A stretch of 64,000 nucleotides of DNA, from NCBI GenBank assembly GCA_020631895.1, contig JACKGR010000002.1, forward strand, positions 62,001 to 126,000, read 5' to 3'. Shown one piece after another: positions 26,035 through 35,147 of this stretch. The notes beneath the pieces are model-generated. The model was not told where the DNA came from. It made no database searches and saw only the letters and a program-made list of their open reading frames with translations. The stretch comes from Candidatus Nomurabacteria bacterium (GTDB lineage: Bacteria; Patescibacteriota; Saccharimonadia; Saccharimonadales; UBA7683). The translations under genes and the position numbers were made by a program. Every line of letters begins with the position of its first letter. Position 1 is the stretch's first letter.

Positions 26035-26964
26035 ATGAGAACGTTACTGTGGGTCATCTTGGTAACAGACTATCTGTTTTTATTGATGATTGGTTCGGTT
26101 CGTCTAAAACAATATGAGATGTCAGACTTTAGCCTTAGGCAGATGTTAATTGATAAGCCAGGATCAAACAATAGACAGATAAATGGACTTCATAATCTTT
26201 TGCCTAAAGTTGCGCTACTTCAGCGTGTTGAACTTGTAGTAGCCGGCACTCTATCGGTAGCACTGGCAACTTATCTACTGGGACCGTTGATTGCACTGTT
26301 GTTTTCGCTGCTTATCTTCACACTTATTGTTTTGGTGTCTAGGATTAAATTTGTTCAAAATTTAGCCGTTAGGTTATTTGAATCTACTTTGGATATCGTA
26401 CTTTCAACCGTTCACTGGCTTGGCCCGCTCTGGGTAATTCTAGGTGTCCCACCTAGAAGTAAATCATTTCAACCATCATCTACCATCGAGTTAGTTGATC
26501 AAATATCAAAGCTGCCTGCTTCGGTTGTAGATTCAAACCAAAAACAGCGACTTATTAGCGTCATAGAAAGTGAGACTAAAGTAGTTAAAGATATTATGAC
26601 TTCAATAAGAAAAGTTGTTGTTGTAAAACCTTCGGCGATTCTTGGGCCAATAGTTCTAAGTGACCTTCAAAAAACGGGACATGGATTTTTCCCTGTGGTT
26701 GATAAGGACGCAGAGCCAGAAGGAATACTGGATATCAGCGATATCTCTGATATTCAGTCAGCAAAACAACAAGGCAGAGTTAGGGATATAATGAGCTCTC
26801 AGATGGTATGGGTTGAGGAAGACACATCTCTTGCTGAGCTAATACAGGCATTCTTGCAGGAGAAACAGTATCTAATGCTAGTTAGAAATCTTAACGGAGA
26901 CTTTACAGGCATTGTTACAATCGCAGACTTGATGAAGCAACTGATTGGCGTAGTCAAAGATTAG
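26035..26964 (+). CDS. Membrane protein with CBS-domain pair (CNNM/CorC-like)
   Basis: A 309-aa protein. The N-terminal 130 residues contain three hydrophobic segments (LLWVILVTDYLFLLMIGS, ALATYLLGPLIALLF, LIFTLIVLVS). The C-terminal half is a CBS pair: VKDIMTSIRKVVVVKPSAIL, then GFFPVVDKD, VRDIMSSQMVWVEEDTSLAE and FTGIVTIADLMKQL. CBS pairs bind adenine nucleotides and regulate transporters. The arrangement resembles CNNM/HlyC-type magnesium-related proteins, but the conserved DUF21 membrane core is not clearly complete. A TATACA box lies 9 nt before the ATG. Confidence 0.75.
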   Translation: MRTLLWVILVTDYLFLLMIGSVRLKQYEMSDFSLRQMLIDKPGSNNRQINGLHNLLPKVALLQRVELVVAGTLSVALATYLLGPLIALLFSLLIFTLIVLVSRIKFVQNLAVRLFESTLDIVLSTVHWLGPLWVILGVPPRSKSFQPSSTIELVDQISKLPASVVDSNQKQRLISVIESETKVVKDIMTSIRKVVVVKPSAILGPIVLSDLQKTGHGFFPVVDKDAEPEGILDISDISDIQSAKQQGRVRDIMSSQMVWVEEDTSLAELIQAFLQEKQYLMLVRNLNGDFTGIVTIADLMKQLIGVVKD

Positions 26965-26987
26965 ATAAATTGATATACTCATAACAG

Positions 26988-27032
26988 ATGAAACAGCTGG
27001 TAAATAATATGGATACGAGGACTGAGGCGTAA
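26988..27032 (+). CDS. Putative 14-codon leader peptide upstream of aspS
   Basis: TATACT lies 8 nt before an ATG that opens the frame MKQLVNNMDTRTEA. It ends 75 bp before the aspartyl-tRNA synthetase start. The peptide holds one Asp and two adjacent Asn codons, the amino acids handled by a non-discriminating AspRS. It could be a regulatory leader or a chance short frame; I see no strong terminator after it. Confidence 0.35.
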   Translation: MKQLVNNMDTRTEA

Positions 27033-27107
27033 ACTCGCTTGGTTTTTATCGCACTCAATAGTCCGCCATATAAAGCACACCAGTAAATTTAACGAAAGAT
27101 AACTTTG

Positions 27108-28418
27108 ATGAAACGAACCCTCAGCAGTGGATTAAAAGAACAGATTGGCTCGCAGGCTACAATAAGTGGATGGATACATAAAAAAAGATTAATGGGTGGA
27201 TTAACGTTTATAAATGTCCGAGATCGTAAAGGTCTGGTTCAGGTCTTGATAGAAGACAAGCATGAAGTTGAAAAACTTCGAGGCTTACATATTGGCACAG
27301 TTCTAAATGTGACCGGAAACGTAGTAGCTGACGATAGAGCGCCAGGCGGAGCAGAAATTCATGAACCAACTCTCGAGATTATCAGTGCTGTAACCGATGA
27401 GCCTCCAATCGAAATCGATAAACCGATTGGTCACAAGCCAGATAATCTCGATACATTATTTGAGTACCGTGTTCTAAACGTAAGAAACCTCGCCGAGCAA
27501 AAGATTTTTAAGATTCGTGCAAGTATGGTCCGATATATTCGCGAATATCTTCAAGAACGAGACTTTATCGAGATTGATACCCCGAAGTTATTAGCCGAGC
27601 CGACTGAAGGAGGAGCAGAAGTATTTAAACTAGATTACTTTGGAAAGATGGCAACTCTTGCTCAGAGCCCGCAGTTTTACAAGCAAATTATGGTTGGTGC
27701 ATTTGAGCGAGTATTTGAGATTGGTCACAGTTACCGAGCAGAGCCTAGTGCTACCACAAGGCACATGACTGAGCTTACGATGCTTGATATTGAAGTAGGT
27801 TTTGTAGAGAGCCACGACGAAGTCTTAAACATTGTCGCTGATATGACAAAAGCAGTGTTGATTAAAGTCTACAAAGAGCACGCAGACGATCTTAGAAGTT
27901 TAAATGCTCCCGAGCTTAAATTAACCGAAGATGCGGTCCCGCAATTTACAATTGCCGAGATTCACGAGATGTATACAAAGGCAACAAAGACAGACGTCAC
28001 CGACGAGAAGGATCTAACTCCTGACGAAGAACGTTGGATTTGTGAGCACGCAAGAAAACAACTTGGCAGTGATTTAGTGTACGCAACTCATTTTCCTAAA
28101 GTTGCCGGTAAGTTCTACCACAAATTTAATGATGACGACACAGTAGCCTGGGGCGACTTATTATTTAGAGGCATTGAAATTGCCACCGTGCCCCTAAGAG
28201 AAAATAATTACGAGAAGATGATTGAGCAAATGGAGTCATCCGGACTTGATGTTGAGCACGAAGGATTTAAGCACTATCTCCAAGCCTTTAAATACGGCCT
28301 TCCTGTCCACGGCGGTTGTGGTTTTGGAGTAGATAGATTTGTCCAAAAAACCATCGGTCTAAATAACGTCAAAGAGGCCACCTTATTCCCAAGAGATCTT
28401 AATAGGTTAACGCCGTAA
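27108..28418 (+). CDS. aspS: Aspartate--tRNA ligase, short archaeal-type
   Basis: A class II synthetase of 436 aa that charges tRNA-Asp, and possibly tRNA-Asn. The N-terminal OB-fold (ATISGWIHKKRLMGGLTFIN) binds the anticodon. Catalytic motifs follow: FIEIDTPKLLAEPTEGGAEVF, motif 2 FEIGHSYRAEPSATTRHM, and motif 3 GCGFGVDRFVQ. The length of about 430 aa and lack of the large bacterial GAD insertion place it with the archaeal/non-discriminating AspRS group rather than the roughly 590-aa bacterial enzyme. If it is non-discriminating, Asp-tRNA-Asn would need the GatCAB amidotransferase, not seen here. ATG 27108 is preferred to the adjacent TTG. Confidence 0.92.
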   Translation: MKRTLSSGLKEQIGSQATISGWIHKKRLMGGLTFINVRDRKGLVQVLIEDKHEVEKLRGLHIGTVLNVTGNVVADDRAPGGAEIHEPTLEIISAVTDEPPIEIDKPIGHKPDNLDTLFEYRVLNVRNLAEQKIFKIRASMVRYIREYLQERDFIEIDTPKLLAEPTEGGAEVFKLDYFGKMATLAQSPQFYKQIMVGAFERVFEIGHSYRAEPSATTRHMTELTMLDIEVGFVESHDEVLNIVADMTKAVLIKVYKEHADDLRSLNAPELKLTEDAVPQFTIAEIHEMYTKATKTDVTDEKDLTPDEERWICEHARKQLGSDLVYATHFPKVAGKFYHKFNDDDTVAWGDLLFRGIEIATVPLRENNYEKMIEQMESSGLDVEHEGFKHYLQAFKYGLPVHGGCGFGVDRFVQKTIGLNNVKEATLFPRDLNRLTP

Positions 28419-28429
28419 AGTGACATCTT

Positions 28430-29119
28430 ATTAAAACAATTTTTACAGTATCTGTTTTCCTAATAGGGCTTCTTATAGTGGTAGAAGTATTTGGTCTTCT
28501 GTTTTTGTATTTCAGCGTTTCAAGATATAAATCTTTTTGGTTTGATAAGGCAAATGAGCCTGGAGAGATAACATATTTGGCACTGGGTGATTCGGCGGCT
28601 CAGGGAATCGGCGCATCTAGTCCGATGCGTGGTTATGTTGGATTGATTGCTAATAGAATTGAGAATCAATCTGGAAAGAAAGTAAGGATTGTTAACCTTA
28701 GCGTGACGGGAGCTAAGATGAGCGATTATTTAAAGTACCAAGCGCCTGAGATTAAAAAATACAAAGCAGATGTTGTGACTATTGAGATTGGCGCAAATGA
28801 TGTTGCTAAGTTTGACGAAGATGCTTACCGGTCTGACTTTAAAAAAGTGATGGCCACACTTCCTAAAGGAACTTACGTTTCAAACATGCCACTATTTAAT
28901 AGCCGTCCTGGAAGTACTAAATCTGCCCAGGAAGCTAGTAAAATAATTGAAGAAGGGCTTAAGAGCAGGCCGGATCTTATATTTGTTGATCTGCAAAAAC
29001 AAACTCAGGAGAATCAAAGTATCTTCGGGTTCGCACCAGACTTATTTCACCCTAATAACCTAAGTTACAAAAACTGGGCCGACGCTTTCTGGGTCAAAAT
29101 AAAAGCAATAAACCTTTGA
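28430..29119 (+). CDS. SGNH/GDSL hydrolase, membrane-anchored
   Basis: An extracytoplasmic esterase-type protein. The catalytic blocks are all present: LALGDSAAQG (Ser), GANDV (Asn), and DLFHPN (Asp/His). It probably deacylates a lipid or sugar ester on the envelope. The in-frame sequence before GTG 28478 still encodes the first half of a clean membrane helix (KTIFTVSVFLIGLLIVVEVF). The true start may therefore be ATT at 28430, 12 bp after the aspS stop; GTG 28478 would cut this helix. No ATG or TTG exists in that stretch. Confidence 0.78.
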   Translation: MKTIFTVSVFLIGLLIVVEVFGLLFLYFSVSRYKSFWFDKANEPGEITYLALGDSAAQGIGASSPMRGYVGLIANRIENQSGKKVRIVNLSVTGAKMSDYLKYQAPEIKKYKADVVTIEIGANDVAKFDEDAYRSDFKKVMATLPKGTYVSNMPLFNSRPGSTKSAQEASKIIEEGLKSRPDLIFVDLQKQTQENQSIFGFAPDLFHPNNLSYKNWADAFWVKIKAINL

Positions 29120-29195
29120 TTAGAGTTTTTTTAAACACAACTATTTGTGTCGCGCTTATCCGAAGAGTATTATTTGAAAGTACAGGAGATATGTT

Positions 29196-29720
29196 ATGAA
29201 GTTTGCTGTTGGTAGTAGGAGAGCAGTTAAACTAGAGGCAGTTGAAGCTGCTATCGGTTCATATTATGGTGGAATTAGCGCGGAAATTTTGTCTTGTGAT
29301 GTAAAATCAGATATTGCGGATCAGCCATTAACTTTAAGTGTAACTTCTATCGGGGCCTTAAACAGAGCTATGCGTTCCTTAAGAAATACCCCAGGGGCAG
29401 ATATGGGAGTTGGTCTAGAAGCAGGTATTGAAAGAGTTGGCGACAGGATTGTAGATTTTGGAGTAGTACAAGTTATTGGCAGGAATGGTGTTCGAGGCTT
29501 AGGCATAACTGAAGGCATTGCCCTGCCTGAGGAGGTAGCGGTGCTAGTCGAAAATGGAGCAACCGAATTATCTGACGCCGTTGCGAGGGTGTATGATATT
29601 GATTCAGATAAAACTAGGGATTGTACGGGGGTGTTAACAAGTGGCCGACTTGGAGTGGTTCAGTTCTATAAAGCCGCAGTAATCTCAGCACTTGAAGATT
29701 ACGACCGACAAGTTGCATAA
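29196..29720 (+). CDS. DUF84/YjjX-type non-canonical purine NTP phosphatase
   Basis: A 174-aa protein of the inosine/xanthosine triphosphatase-like family (PF01931), which removes damaged purine nucleotides from the pool. The start FAVGSRRAVKLEAVEAAI, the central SVTSIGALNRAMRSL, GVGLEAGIE and the C-terminal TRDCTGVLTSGRLG follow the family order. Length is normal. A good Shine-Dalgarno (AGGAGATATG) precedes the ATG. It sits between the hydrolase and pyrB without evident functional link. Confidence 0.82.
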   Translation: MKFAVGSRRAVKLEAVEAAIGSYYGGISAEILSCDVKSDIADQPLTLSVTSIGALNRAMRSLRNTPGADMGVGLEAGIERVGDRIVDFGVVQVIGRNGVRGLGITEGIALPEEVAVLVENGATELSDAVARVYDIDSDKTRDCTGVLTSGRLGVVQFYKAAVISALEDYDRQVA

Positions 29721-29748
29721 CTAGTTCATGAGCTGTAATATATCTTAG

Positions 29749-30660
29749 ATGCATATTCTTTCAGCTGACCAGTTTACAAAAAAACAGCTTGAAGAATTAT
29801 TTACTTTAACTGATTCTATAAAATCTCAATTTCTGACAGATAAAAATAAACTACTTAAAAAGCATGAAGGTAAAGTTTTGATCACTTTATTCTATGAGCC
29901 TTCAACCAGAACTCGCTTGTCGTTTGCCACTGCCGCCGCTCACATGGGAATGTCAGTCATTAGTACCGAGAATGCCAGAGAATTTTCTTCAGCTGCTAAA
30001 GGTGAAACTATTGAGGATACGGCTCGAGTACTTGAGCAATATTATCCAGATGCTATTGTAATCAGACATCATGAAACCGGTGAAGTTGCACGCGCGGCTG
30101 CAGTTACAAAAGTACCAATAATAAACGCAGGCGATGGTAAAGGCGAGCACCCAACACAGTCACTCCTCGATATGTATACAATATGGGATTCTCATAAAAA
30201 ACACTCCGGACTGAAGGTAGTACTGGGAGGTGATTTGCTTCATGGAAGAACAGCTCGATCACTTGCTAAATTGCTCACTTGTTTTGATGGTAACCATATT
30301 GTCTTTAATACAATACCAGAGCTTCAGATGGCAGATGATATTAAAGAGTATCTTGATGGGCGCGGAGTAACTTACGAGGAAGAGCCAGATATGAAGCGCG
30401 CCTTTCAAAATGCTGATGTTGTTTACTGGACAAGGCTACAAAAAGAACGGTTGCCAGCAGGTGTTCATATAGATCAAACGTACAAGATTGATAAAAAGGC
30501 CATGAGTTATTTACCCGAGACCGCAATAGTTATGCACCCCCTGCCAAGAGTAGATGAGATTTTAACTGAGGTGGATGATGACCCTCGAGCAAAGTATTTT
30601 GACCAAGCCGGAAACGGTATGTTTGTTCGAATGGCACTTCTAGATACGATTTTAAAATAA
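29749..30660 (+). CDS. pyrB: Aspartate carbamoyltransferase
   Basis: A 303-aa catalytic subunit that makes N-carbamoyl-aspartate from carbamoyl phosphate and aspartate, the committed step of pyrimidine synthesis. The carbamoyl-phosphate loop FYEPSTRTRLSFATAAAHMG, the GDGKGEHPTQSLLDMYTI segment and HPLPRVDEI are all intact. No pyrI, carbamoyl-phosphate synthase or dihydroorotase is near, so the pathway is either scattered, partial or supplied by salvaged intermediates. It is preceded by a TATATC box and a very short leader. Confidence 0.95.
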   Translation: MHILSADQFTKKQLEELFTLTDSIKSQFLTDKNKLLKKHEGKVLITLFYEPSTRTRLSFATAAAHMGMSVISTENAREFSSAAKGETIEDTARVLEQYYPDAIVIRHHETGEVARAAAVTKVPIINAGDGKGEHPTQSLLDMYTIWDSHKKHSGLKVVLGGDLLHGRTARSLAKLLTCFDGNHIVFNTIPELQMADDIKEYLDGRGVTYEEEPDMKRAFQNADVVYWTRLQKERLPAGVHIDQTYKIDKKAMSYLPETAIVMHPLPRVDEILTEVDDDPRAKYFDQAGNGMFVRMALLDTILK

Positions 30661-30757
30661 GACTTCCCCCAACATTTTATTAATCTAGTAAATATAAGCG
30701 CTATATCGTATACTTGGACCAGTTGAGGATTTTCTAATAACAGATTAGTGGAACCTA

Positions 30758-32455
30758 ATGGGTGAGAAGAGTAACCAAAAACCAGTTCGTTCAAAAAAGA
30801 AGCAACCTGCTAAAAAGCAGGCTAATTTAGAGTCTAAAGTAGATACCGTTGAGTCCGATATACTTATTATCCCTCAGCTATCAGATGAGACTGTTGTTGC
30901 CACGTCGGAGACGGCTAATCAAAATGAACTCAGTTCTGTTGAAGTGGAACAACATAGTCCAGTAATCCAACCTCCAGTTGGTGATGTTCCCGTAGATATG
31001 AGTAGTAAAAAATCGATTGCAGCAAAAACTCATTCAAAAAAACGAAGTAACAGCGTTCCAAAGAATGCTACCATTCAACCTAAGTGGAGATTTATCGGTT
31101 TCGGTTTAGGAATAGTAGCAGTCTTAGGACTGATGGTCAGTGCATCATTGGGTCAACTTTATAAGAATAAAGCAATGCCAAATGTTGAAGTAGCCGGTCA
31201 GGATATTGGTGGAAAATCAGCCGAGCAGATTACGAGCCTGCTCCAGTCTCGTAAAAAAGAGATGAAGGTAACATTAAATACAGAGACCAAACAGTTAAAC
31301 CCAAAGCTTGATGAGATAGGTTACAAAATCGATATTGATAAAACTGTAAAAGATGCAATAAATGCAAAGCGTAAACAAGGTCTATTTACAAAGCTTCAAT
31401 TCTGGAAGACTTCTGAAGTAGCAGCAGTAGTTACTGTCAATGACACACTCCTATCTCAGTATATTGAAACCAATATACCTGAGTTAGTGCAGCCACCAGT
31501 TGATGCGACGTTGGCATTTGATGCTAAAAGCGCTACTTTTTCTGTAACAAAGCAGGCTGATGGTAAAGGAGCGGATCTTTTAAACCTCAAGGCCGATTTG
31601 GTGCTAGGCGGTAGTGAGCTAAAGCCCGTATCCATACCTGTTAAAACTGCATCCAAGGGACCTAATATAAGCGAAAAAGAATTAAAGAATTTAGTAGAAC
31701 CAGCTAATAACTTAGTTAAACGAAAAATAACATTAACTGGACTTGGCTATACATATATCGCAAGGCCAAGCGATATAGCATCTTGGGTCACACCTACGCC
31801 GAGAAAAGACGGATCCGTCAGATTGGTAATTGATCCAGCAAAAATTCAGAGTTATGTTGACGGAATATCAAAAAAGATATCTAGCCCACCACAGGACACC
31901 AAGGTGATCAAGGATGAAGCCACTGGGCAAGAGGTAGTTATACAAGAGGGTAAAGACGGGACAGAGCTGGCCGACAAACAAAACTTATCAAATACTATCG
32001 CAAATAGTTTGGCAGAGGGTAAAGATGTAGTAGCGCCAATGAATATCCAGGTAGCAGTACATAAGACCGTTAATATGAGTGCGTACGATAAATGGATTGA
32101 GGTTGATTTAAGTCAGCAAAGAACGACAGCCTATGAGAAAGCAACGCCTATTAGGACATTCACGGTTGCAACTGGTGTTCGCGGACACGATACCGTTAAA
32201 GGTGAGTTTGCAATATGGCACAAAAACCGGTCTCAAACGATGCAGGGTGGCTCAAAAGCAGACGGTAGCTACTACAGCATCCCGAACGTTGAGTGGGTGA
32301 GTTACTTCTACCAAGATTATGCTCTTCACGGAGCTTGGTGGCGTAAGGTATTTGGATACCCAGCCAGTCACGGTTGCGTAAATATGACAAATGATGATGC
32401 TCATTGGGTTTTTGATTGGGCACCTATTGGCACTAAGGTAATCGTTCATGACTAA
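30758..32455 (+). CDS. L,D-transpeptidase (YkuD) with PG-binding repeat region
   Basis: A 565-aa wall enzyme that forms 3-3 crosslinks in peptidoglycan or attaches proteins to it. Residues 1-105 are a Lys-rich cytoplasmic segment. A membrane helix follows (FIGFGLGIVAVLGLMVSASL), then two PG_binding_4/VanW-type regions (about 140-420). The YkuD domain holds WIEVDLSQQRTTAYEKATPI, TGVRGHDTVKGEF, the HGAWW His and the catalytic SHGCVNM. The long basic tail is unusual and may bind nucleic acid or membrane. It overlaps the next gene by 8 bp, forming an envelope operon through 35142. Confidence 0.92.
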   Translation: MGEKSNQKPVRSKKKQPAKKQANLESKVDTVESDILIIPQLSDETVVATSETANQNELSSVEVEQHSPVIQPPVGDVPVDMSSKKSIAAKTHSKKRSNSVPKNATIQPKWRFIGFGLGIVAVLGLMVSASLGQLYKNKAMPNVEVAGQDIGGKSAEQITSLLQSRKKEMKVTLNTETKQLNPKLDEIGYKIDIDKTVKDAINAKRKQGLFTKLQFWKTSEVAAVVTVNDTLLSQYIETNIPELVQPPVDATLAFDAKSATFSVTKQADGKGADLLNLKADLVLGGSELKPVSIPVKTASKGPNISEKELKNLVEPANNLVKRKITLTGLGYTYIARPSDIASWVTPTPRKDGSVRLVIDPAKIQSYVDGISKKISSPPQDTKVIKDEATGQEVVIQEGKDGTELADKQNLSNTIANSLAEGKDVVAPMNIQVAVHKTVNMSAYDKWIEVDLSQQRTTAYEKATPIRTFTVATGVRGHDTVKGEFAIWHKNRSQTMQGGSKADGSYYSIPNVEWVSYFYQDYALHGAWWRKVFGYPASHGCVNMTNDDAHWVFDWAPIGTKVIVHD

Positions 32456-34154
32456 CGATGATAAGAGTACAGACAAAGCCTTAGAGTTTGAAGATAGTAA
32501 CTTTGAAGATGTTCATATCTCTGATGATGATTTAATATCGGATGATAAAAACTTCAAATCGGCAAAAAAAAAGGCAAAAAAACTCGTCAGATCTCAGCTT
32601 AGCGATTCAGATCTCAAGAAGTTAAAACGCAAGAAGTTGTTAATAGTTAGCGCAATTGCGCTGCTCATTATATTGTTACCACTCATGATTCCTTTTACCA
32701 GGTGGCCAATTTTAAATGCTCTAGGTGTACGCTCAACCATTACAATTACTGTGCTAGAAAAAGACGACAAGATACCAATCTCAAACGCATCAATTTGGCT
32801 GGATGAAACTTTTTTTACCTCAACTGATGAGTTTGGTAGCGGAACATTTGAGAACACCAAATTAGGACCACATAATGTCAGAATACAAAAAAATGGTTAC
32901 TCTCGTGAAGATATCCAGGTTGTTACTGGACTAACTGAGACAAAAAATACAATCGAGGTTAAAGCAATTGGTATTAAAGTAAATCTAGATGTGCGTAATT
33001 GGTTAACCGGAGAGCCGATTGTCGGGGCGGTTGTTGGAGTAAATAAAGATACGGTCAAAAGTGATAAGACCGGAAGGGCAAGTATTGTAATCCCACCAGA
33101 CGACGACAGAAAAGTTAAACTCTCCGTTGGTGCAACTGGATATATATCACAGCTGGTGAAACCTTCATACACTTCAGACTCAAAAGAGGTAGCGTTAGTT
33201 TCTGATGCAAAGAACTACTTCATTTCAAAGCGTGATGGTAAATATGATATATTCTCGAGCAACATTGATGGTTCATCTCAGCAAAAGATAATTGAGGCTA
33301 CTGGTAAAGAAGATCCTAGCTTTATACAATTTTCAATTCATCGAGGAAACCGTTTTGGTGTTCTCGTTGCAAATCGCGAAGGTAAAGTGATTAATAACAG
33401 AGTTGTAGCAGGAATTTATATTATTGATTTTGCATCGTCTAATTTAAAGAAGATTGACGAGGGCAGTGATGTTAGATTGTTAGACTGGGGCGACGATACA
33501 GTTGTCTATCAAAAGTCTGACGCTAATCTAAATTATGATGATCCGGCATTCTCTAAAATATCTAGCTATAACGTTGGCAACGCTAAGCAAAAACAACTGG
33601 CTCAGGCAAATTATTTCTCGGTTGCTATCGTAGCTCAGAACTTTGTGTACTTTGCAGGTGCCGACGGATATAGAGATGAGGCAAATACTCCACTTACAAG
33701 TGTCGAGTTATCATCTGGTGCAACAAAAACAATACTGCAGGGTCGTATACCTTCTGGACTAACTAGATCAAATTATGAATCGCTAACACTTCTTGCCGAT
33801 GACAGTAATTATTATAACGTGACGGTAAAAGGCGGAACTGTAAAGCAAATTGATAGAAGAGTAGATTCGAGTTTAAATTTTGGGTTGAATCCAAACGGTG
33901 GCCAAGTAGTTTACGCAGAGCAAGTTGATGGCCAAGGAGCTTTGATGGTTCGTTCAACCGGAAATGATGACAAGAGAGTTGTCACTAAGCTTAGCGGCCT
34001 TAAATCGCCAACTAGATGGGTTACAGATAGACTTGTGGTTGTTAGAGTTGTAACGACTACGCAAACTGCAGACTATTTAGTAGATGTACCGACCGGAAAG
34101 TCGGCAAAAGTTGTGGACGTCTCAGATATTAGATTTGTTGGTGATAATTACTAA
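32448..34154 (+). CDS. Membrane protein with CarboxypepD_reg-like and TolB-like propeller domains
   Basis: A 568-aa protein with a 65-residue acidic then basic cytoplasmic start and one membrane helix (LLIVSAIALLIILLPLMIPF). Two PEGA/carboxypeptidase-regulatory-like beta domains follow (ISNASIWLDETFFTSTDEFG; VGAVVGVNKDTVKSDKTGRA). The last 330 residues are a TolB/WD-like propeller (KYDIFSSNIDGSSQQKIIE; LLDWGDDTVVYQKSDAN; NPNGGQVVYAEQVDG). It is probably an extracytoplasmic scaffold for wall or protein assembly. The gene is fused by overlap to the L,D-transpeptidase, which suggests they work together. Confidence 0.78.
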   Translation: MTNDDKSTDKALEFEDSNFEDVHISDDDLISDDKNFKSAKKKAKKLVRSQLSDSDLKKLKRKKLLIVSAIALLIILLPLMIPFTRWPILNALGVRSTITITVLEKDDKIPISNASIWLDETFFTSTDEFGSGTFENTKLGPHNVRIQKNGYSREDIQVVTGLTETKNTIEVKAIGIKVNLDVRNWLTGEPIVGAVVGVNKDTVKSDKTGRASIVIPPDDDRKVKLSVGATGYISQLVKPSYTSDSKEVALVSDAKNYFISKRDGKYDIFSSNIDGSSQQKIIEATGKEDPSFIQFSIHRGNRFGVLVANREGKVINNRVVAGIYIIDFASSNLKKIDEGSDVRLLDWGDDTVVYQKSDANLNYDDPAFSKISSYNVGNAKQKQLAQANYFSVAIVAQNFVYFAGADGYRDEANTPLTSVELSSGATKTILQGRIPSGLTRSNYESLTLLADDSNYYNVTVKGGTVKQIDRRVDSSLNFGLNPNGGQVVYAEQVDGQGALMVRSTGNDDKRVVTKLSGLKSPTRWVTDRLVVVRVVTTTQTADYLVDVPTGKSAKVVDVSDIRFVGDNY

Positions 34155-34223
34155 TTATTTTGATATTACTGAAACTCACGTATAGTCTAAAAATTTCAAC
34201 TTTTGTAATGGTATAATAATTAG

Positions 34224-34775
34224 GTGAAAAGTCGAAGTAATATCTTAGTCTCTAATCTTTGTTTTGTGGTGCTATTTGTTATTTTAATTAGTCTATTTTT
34301 GCTGCCTTCTAAATCTAGAGCGTCTTCAGAAATTAGTGGGTGTAAGATAGCTCAGCAGAATCTCGGCGCAAGTATAAGATCCAATGATTTAAGAACACGA
34401 GTTAACCGCATGCAAGCCTATCAATATATGTACCAAAAGCTAGATATATTTGTCCAGAGACTTGAGAATAACGGTCAGCCGGGAGCTAAAGATTTGCGAG
34501 CCAAAACTGATGAACTTGGTACTCAAATAACAAAGTTTCGCGATGATTATGAAGCGTACGATAAGGATAGGGATAAAGTGACAAAAATTGAAAACTGCAC
34601 CAAAAACAGCATAGCTTTTGATAGGGCTCTCCAAAATGCCAGAAACAGTAGGGCAGTAGTTCACGAAGACGTAGTTAATCTAGATGAAATGCTCAGTGGC
34701 CCAATTCAGAATTCCATTAGAAATCTCTATACTGAGTTGCTGGCATCATCACCGGCAGGAGTATCCAATGAGTGA
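34224..34775 (+). CDS. Hypothetical secreted coiled-coil protein
   Basis: A 183-aa protein from GTG 34224, 6 nt after TATAAT (34212-34217). The signal segment is ILVSNLCFVVLFVILISLFL. The mature part is mainly helical and charged, with two Cys (ISGCKIAQ, IENCTKNS), and would form an extracytoplasmic coiled coil. No family recognised. The stop overlaps the next gene. This start codon, a GTG behind a perfect -10 box, shows that the leaderless pattern extends beyond ATG. Confidence 0.72.
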   Translation: MKSRSNILVSNLCFVVLFVILISLFLLPSKSRASSEISGCKIAQQNLGASIRSNDLRTRVNRMQAYQYMYQKLDIFVQRLENNGQPGAKDLRAKTDELGTQITKFRDDYEAYDKDRDKVTKIENCTKNSIAFDRALQNARNSRAVVHEDVVNLDEMLSGPIQNSIRNLYTELLASSPAGVSNE

Positions 34776-35142
34776 CACGGTAATTTCTGTAGCTGACGAT
34801 TCTAAAATTGAAGATCGAACCAATATTAGCCTTATAAGTATGTTAATGGCGACTATCTTGGTGGCGCTTTCATTGGTTGCTGTATCGTACTTTCTGTATT
34901 ATATAAGCCCACAGAGGAAGTTTGATTTAGCAAGACCGGGAGACCCAAACAAAAATGCAGTTGTTGACGTCGAGGATATACAGGCTGACACAAAGTCACC
35001 AGTATCTATAGTTGACGCAAAAAATAAGCTCGATTCATTTAGTAAAGAACTCAAGGCATTATCTGGTTATAGTAATTTTGAACCCGCAGATATTAACGAT
35101 CAGAATGTTGGATTGCAATCATCAGATCAACCGGCATTATAG
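34768..35142 (+). CDS. Hypothetical single-helix membrane protein
   Basis: A 124-aa protein with an N-terminal cytoplasmic segment, one helix (ISMLMATILVALSLVAVSYF) and an acidic outside tail. The start at ATG 34768 overlaps the upstream stop (ATGAGTGA) and has GGAG eight bases upstream. The earlier in-frame ATG lies inside the previous coding region. Function unknown; it is probably part of the same envelope operon as the L,D-transpeptidase, and trmB follows after 5 bp. Confidence 0.7.
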   Translation: MSDTVISVADDSKIEDRTNISLISMLMATILVALSLVAVSYFLYYISPQRKFDLARPGDPNKNAVVDVEDIQADTKSPVSIVDAKNKLDSFSKELKALSGYSNFEPADINDQNVGLQSSDQPAL

Positions 35143-35147
35143 AAGAT

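Noticed and set aside
26965..27107. T-box or other riboswitch before aspS
   Set aside because: No T-box motif, specifier loop or terminator could be found; only the short leader frame was kept as a weak feature.
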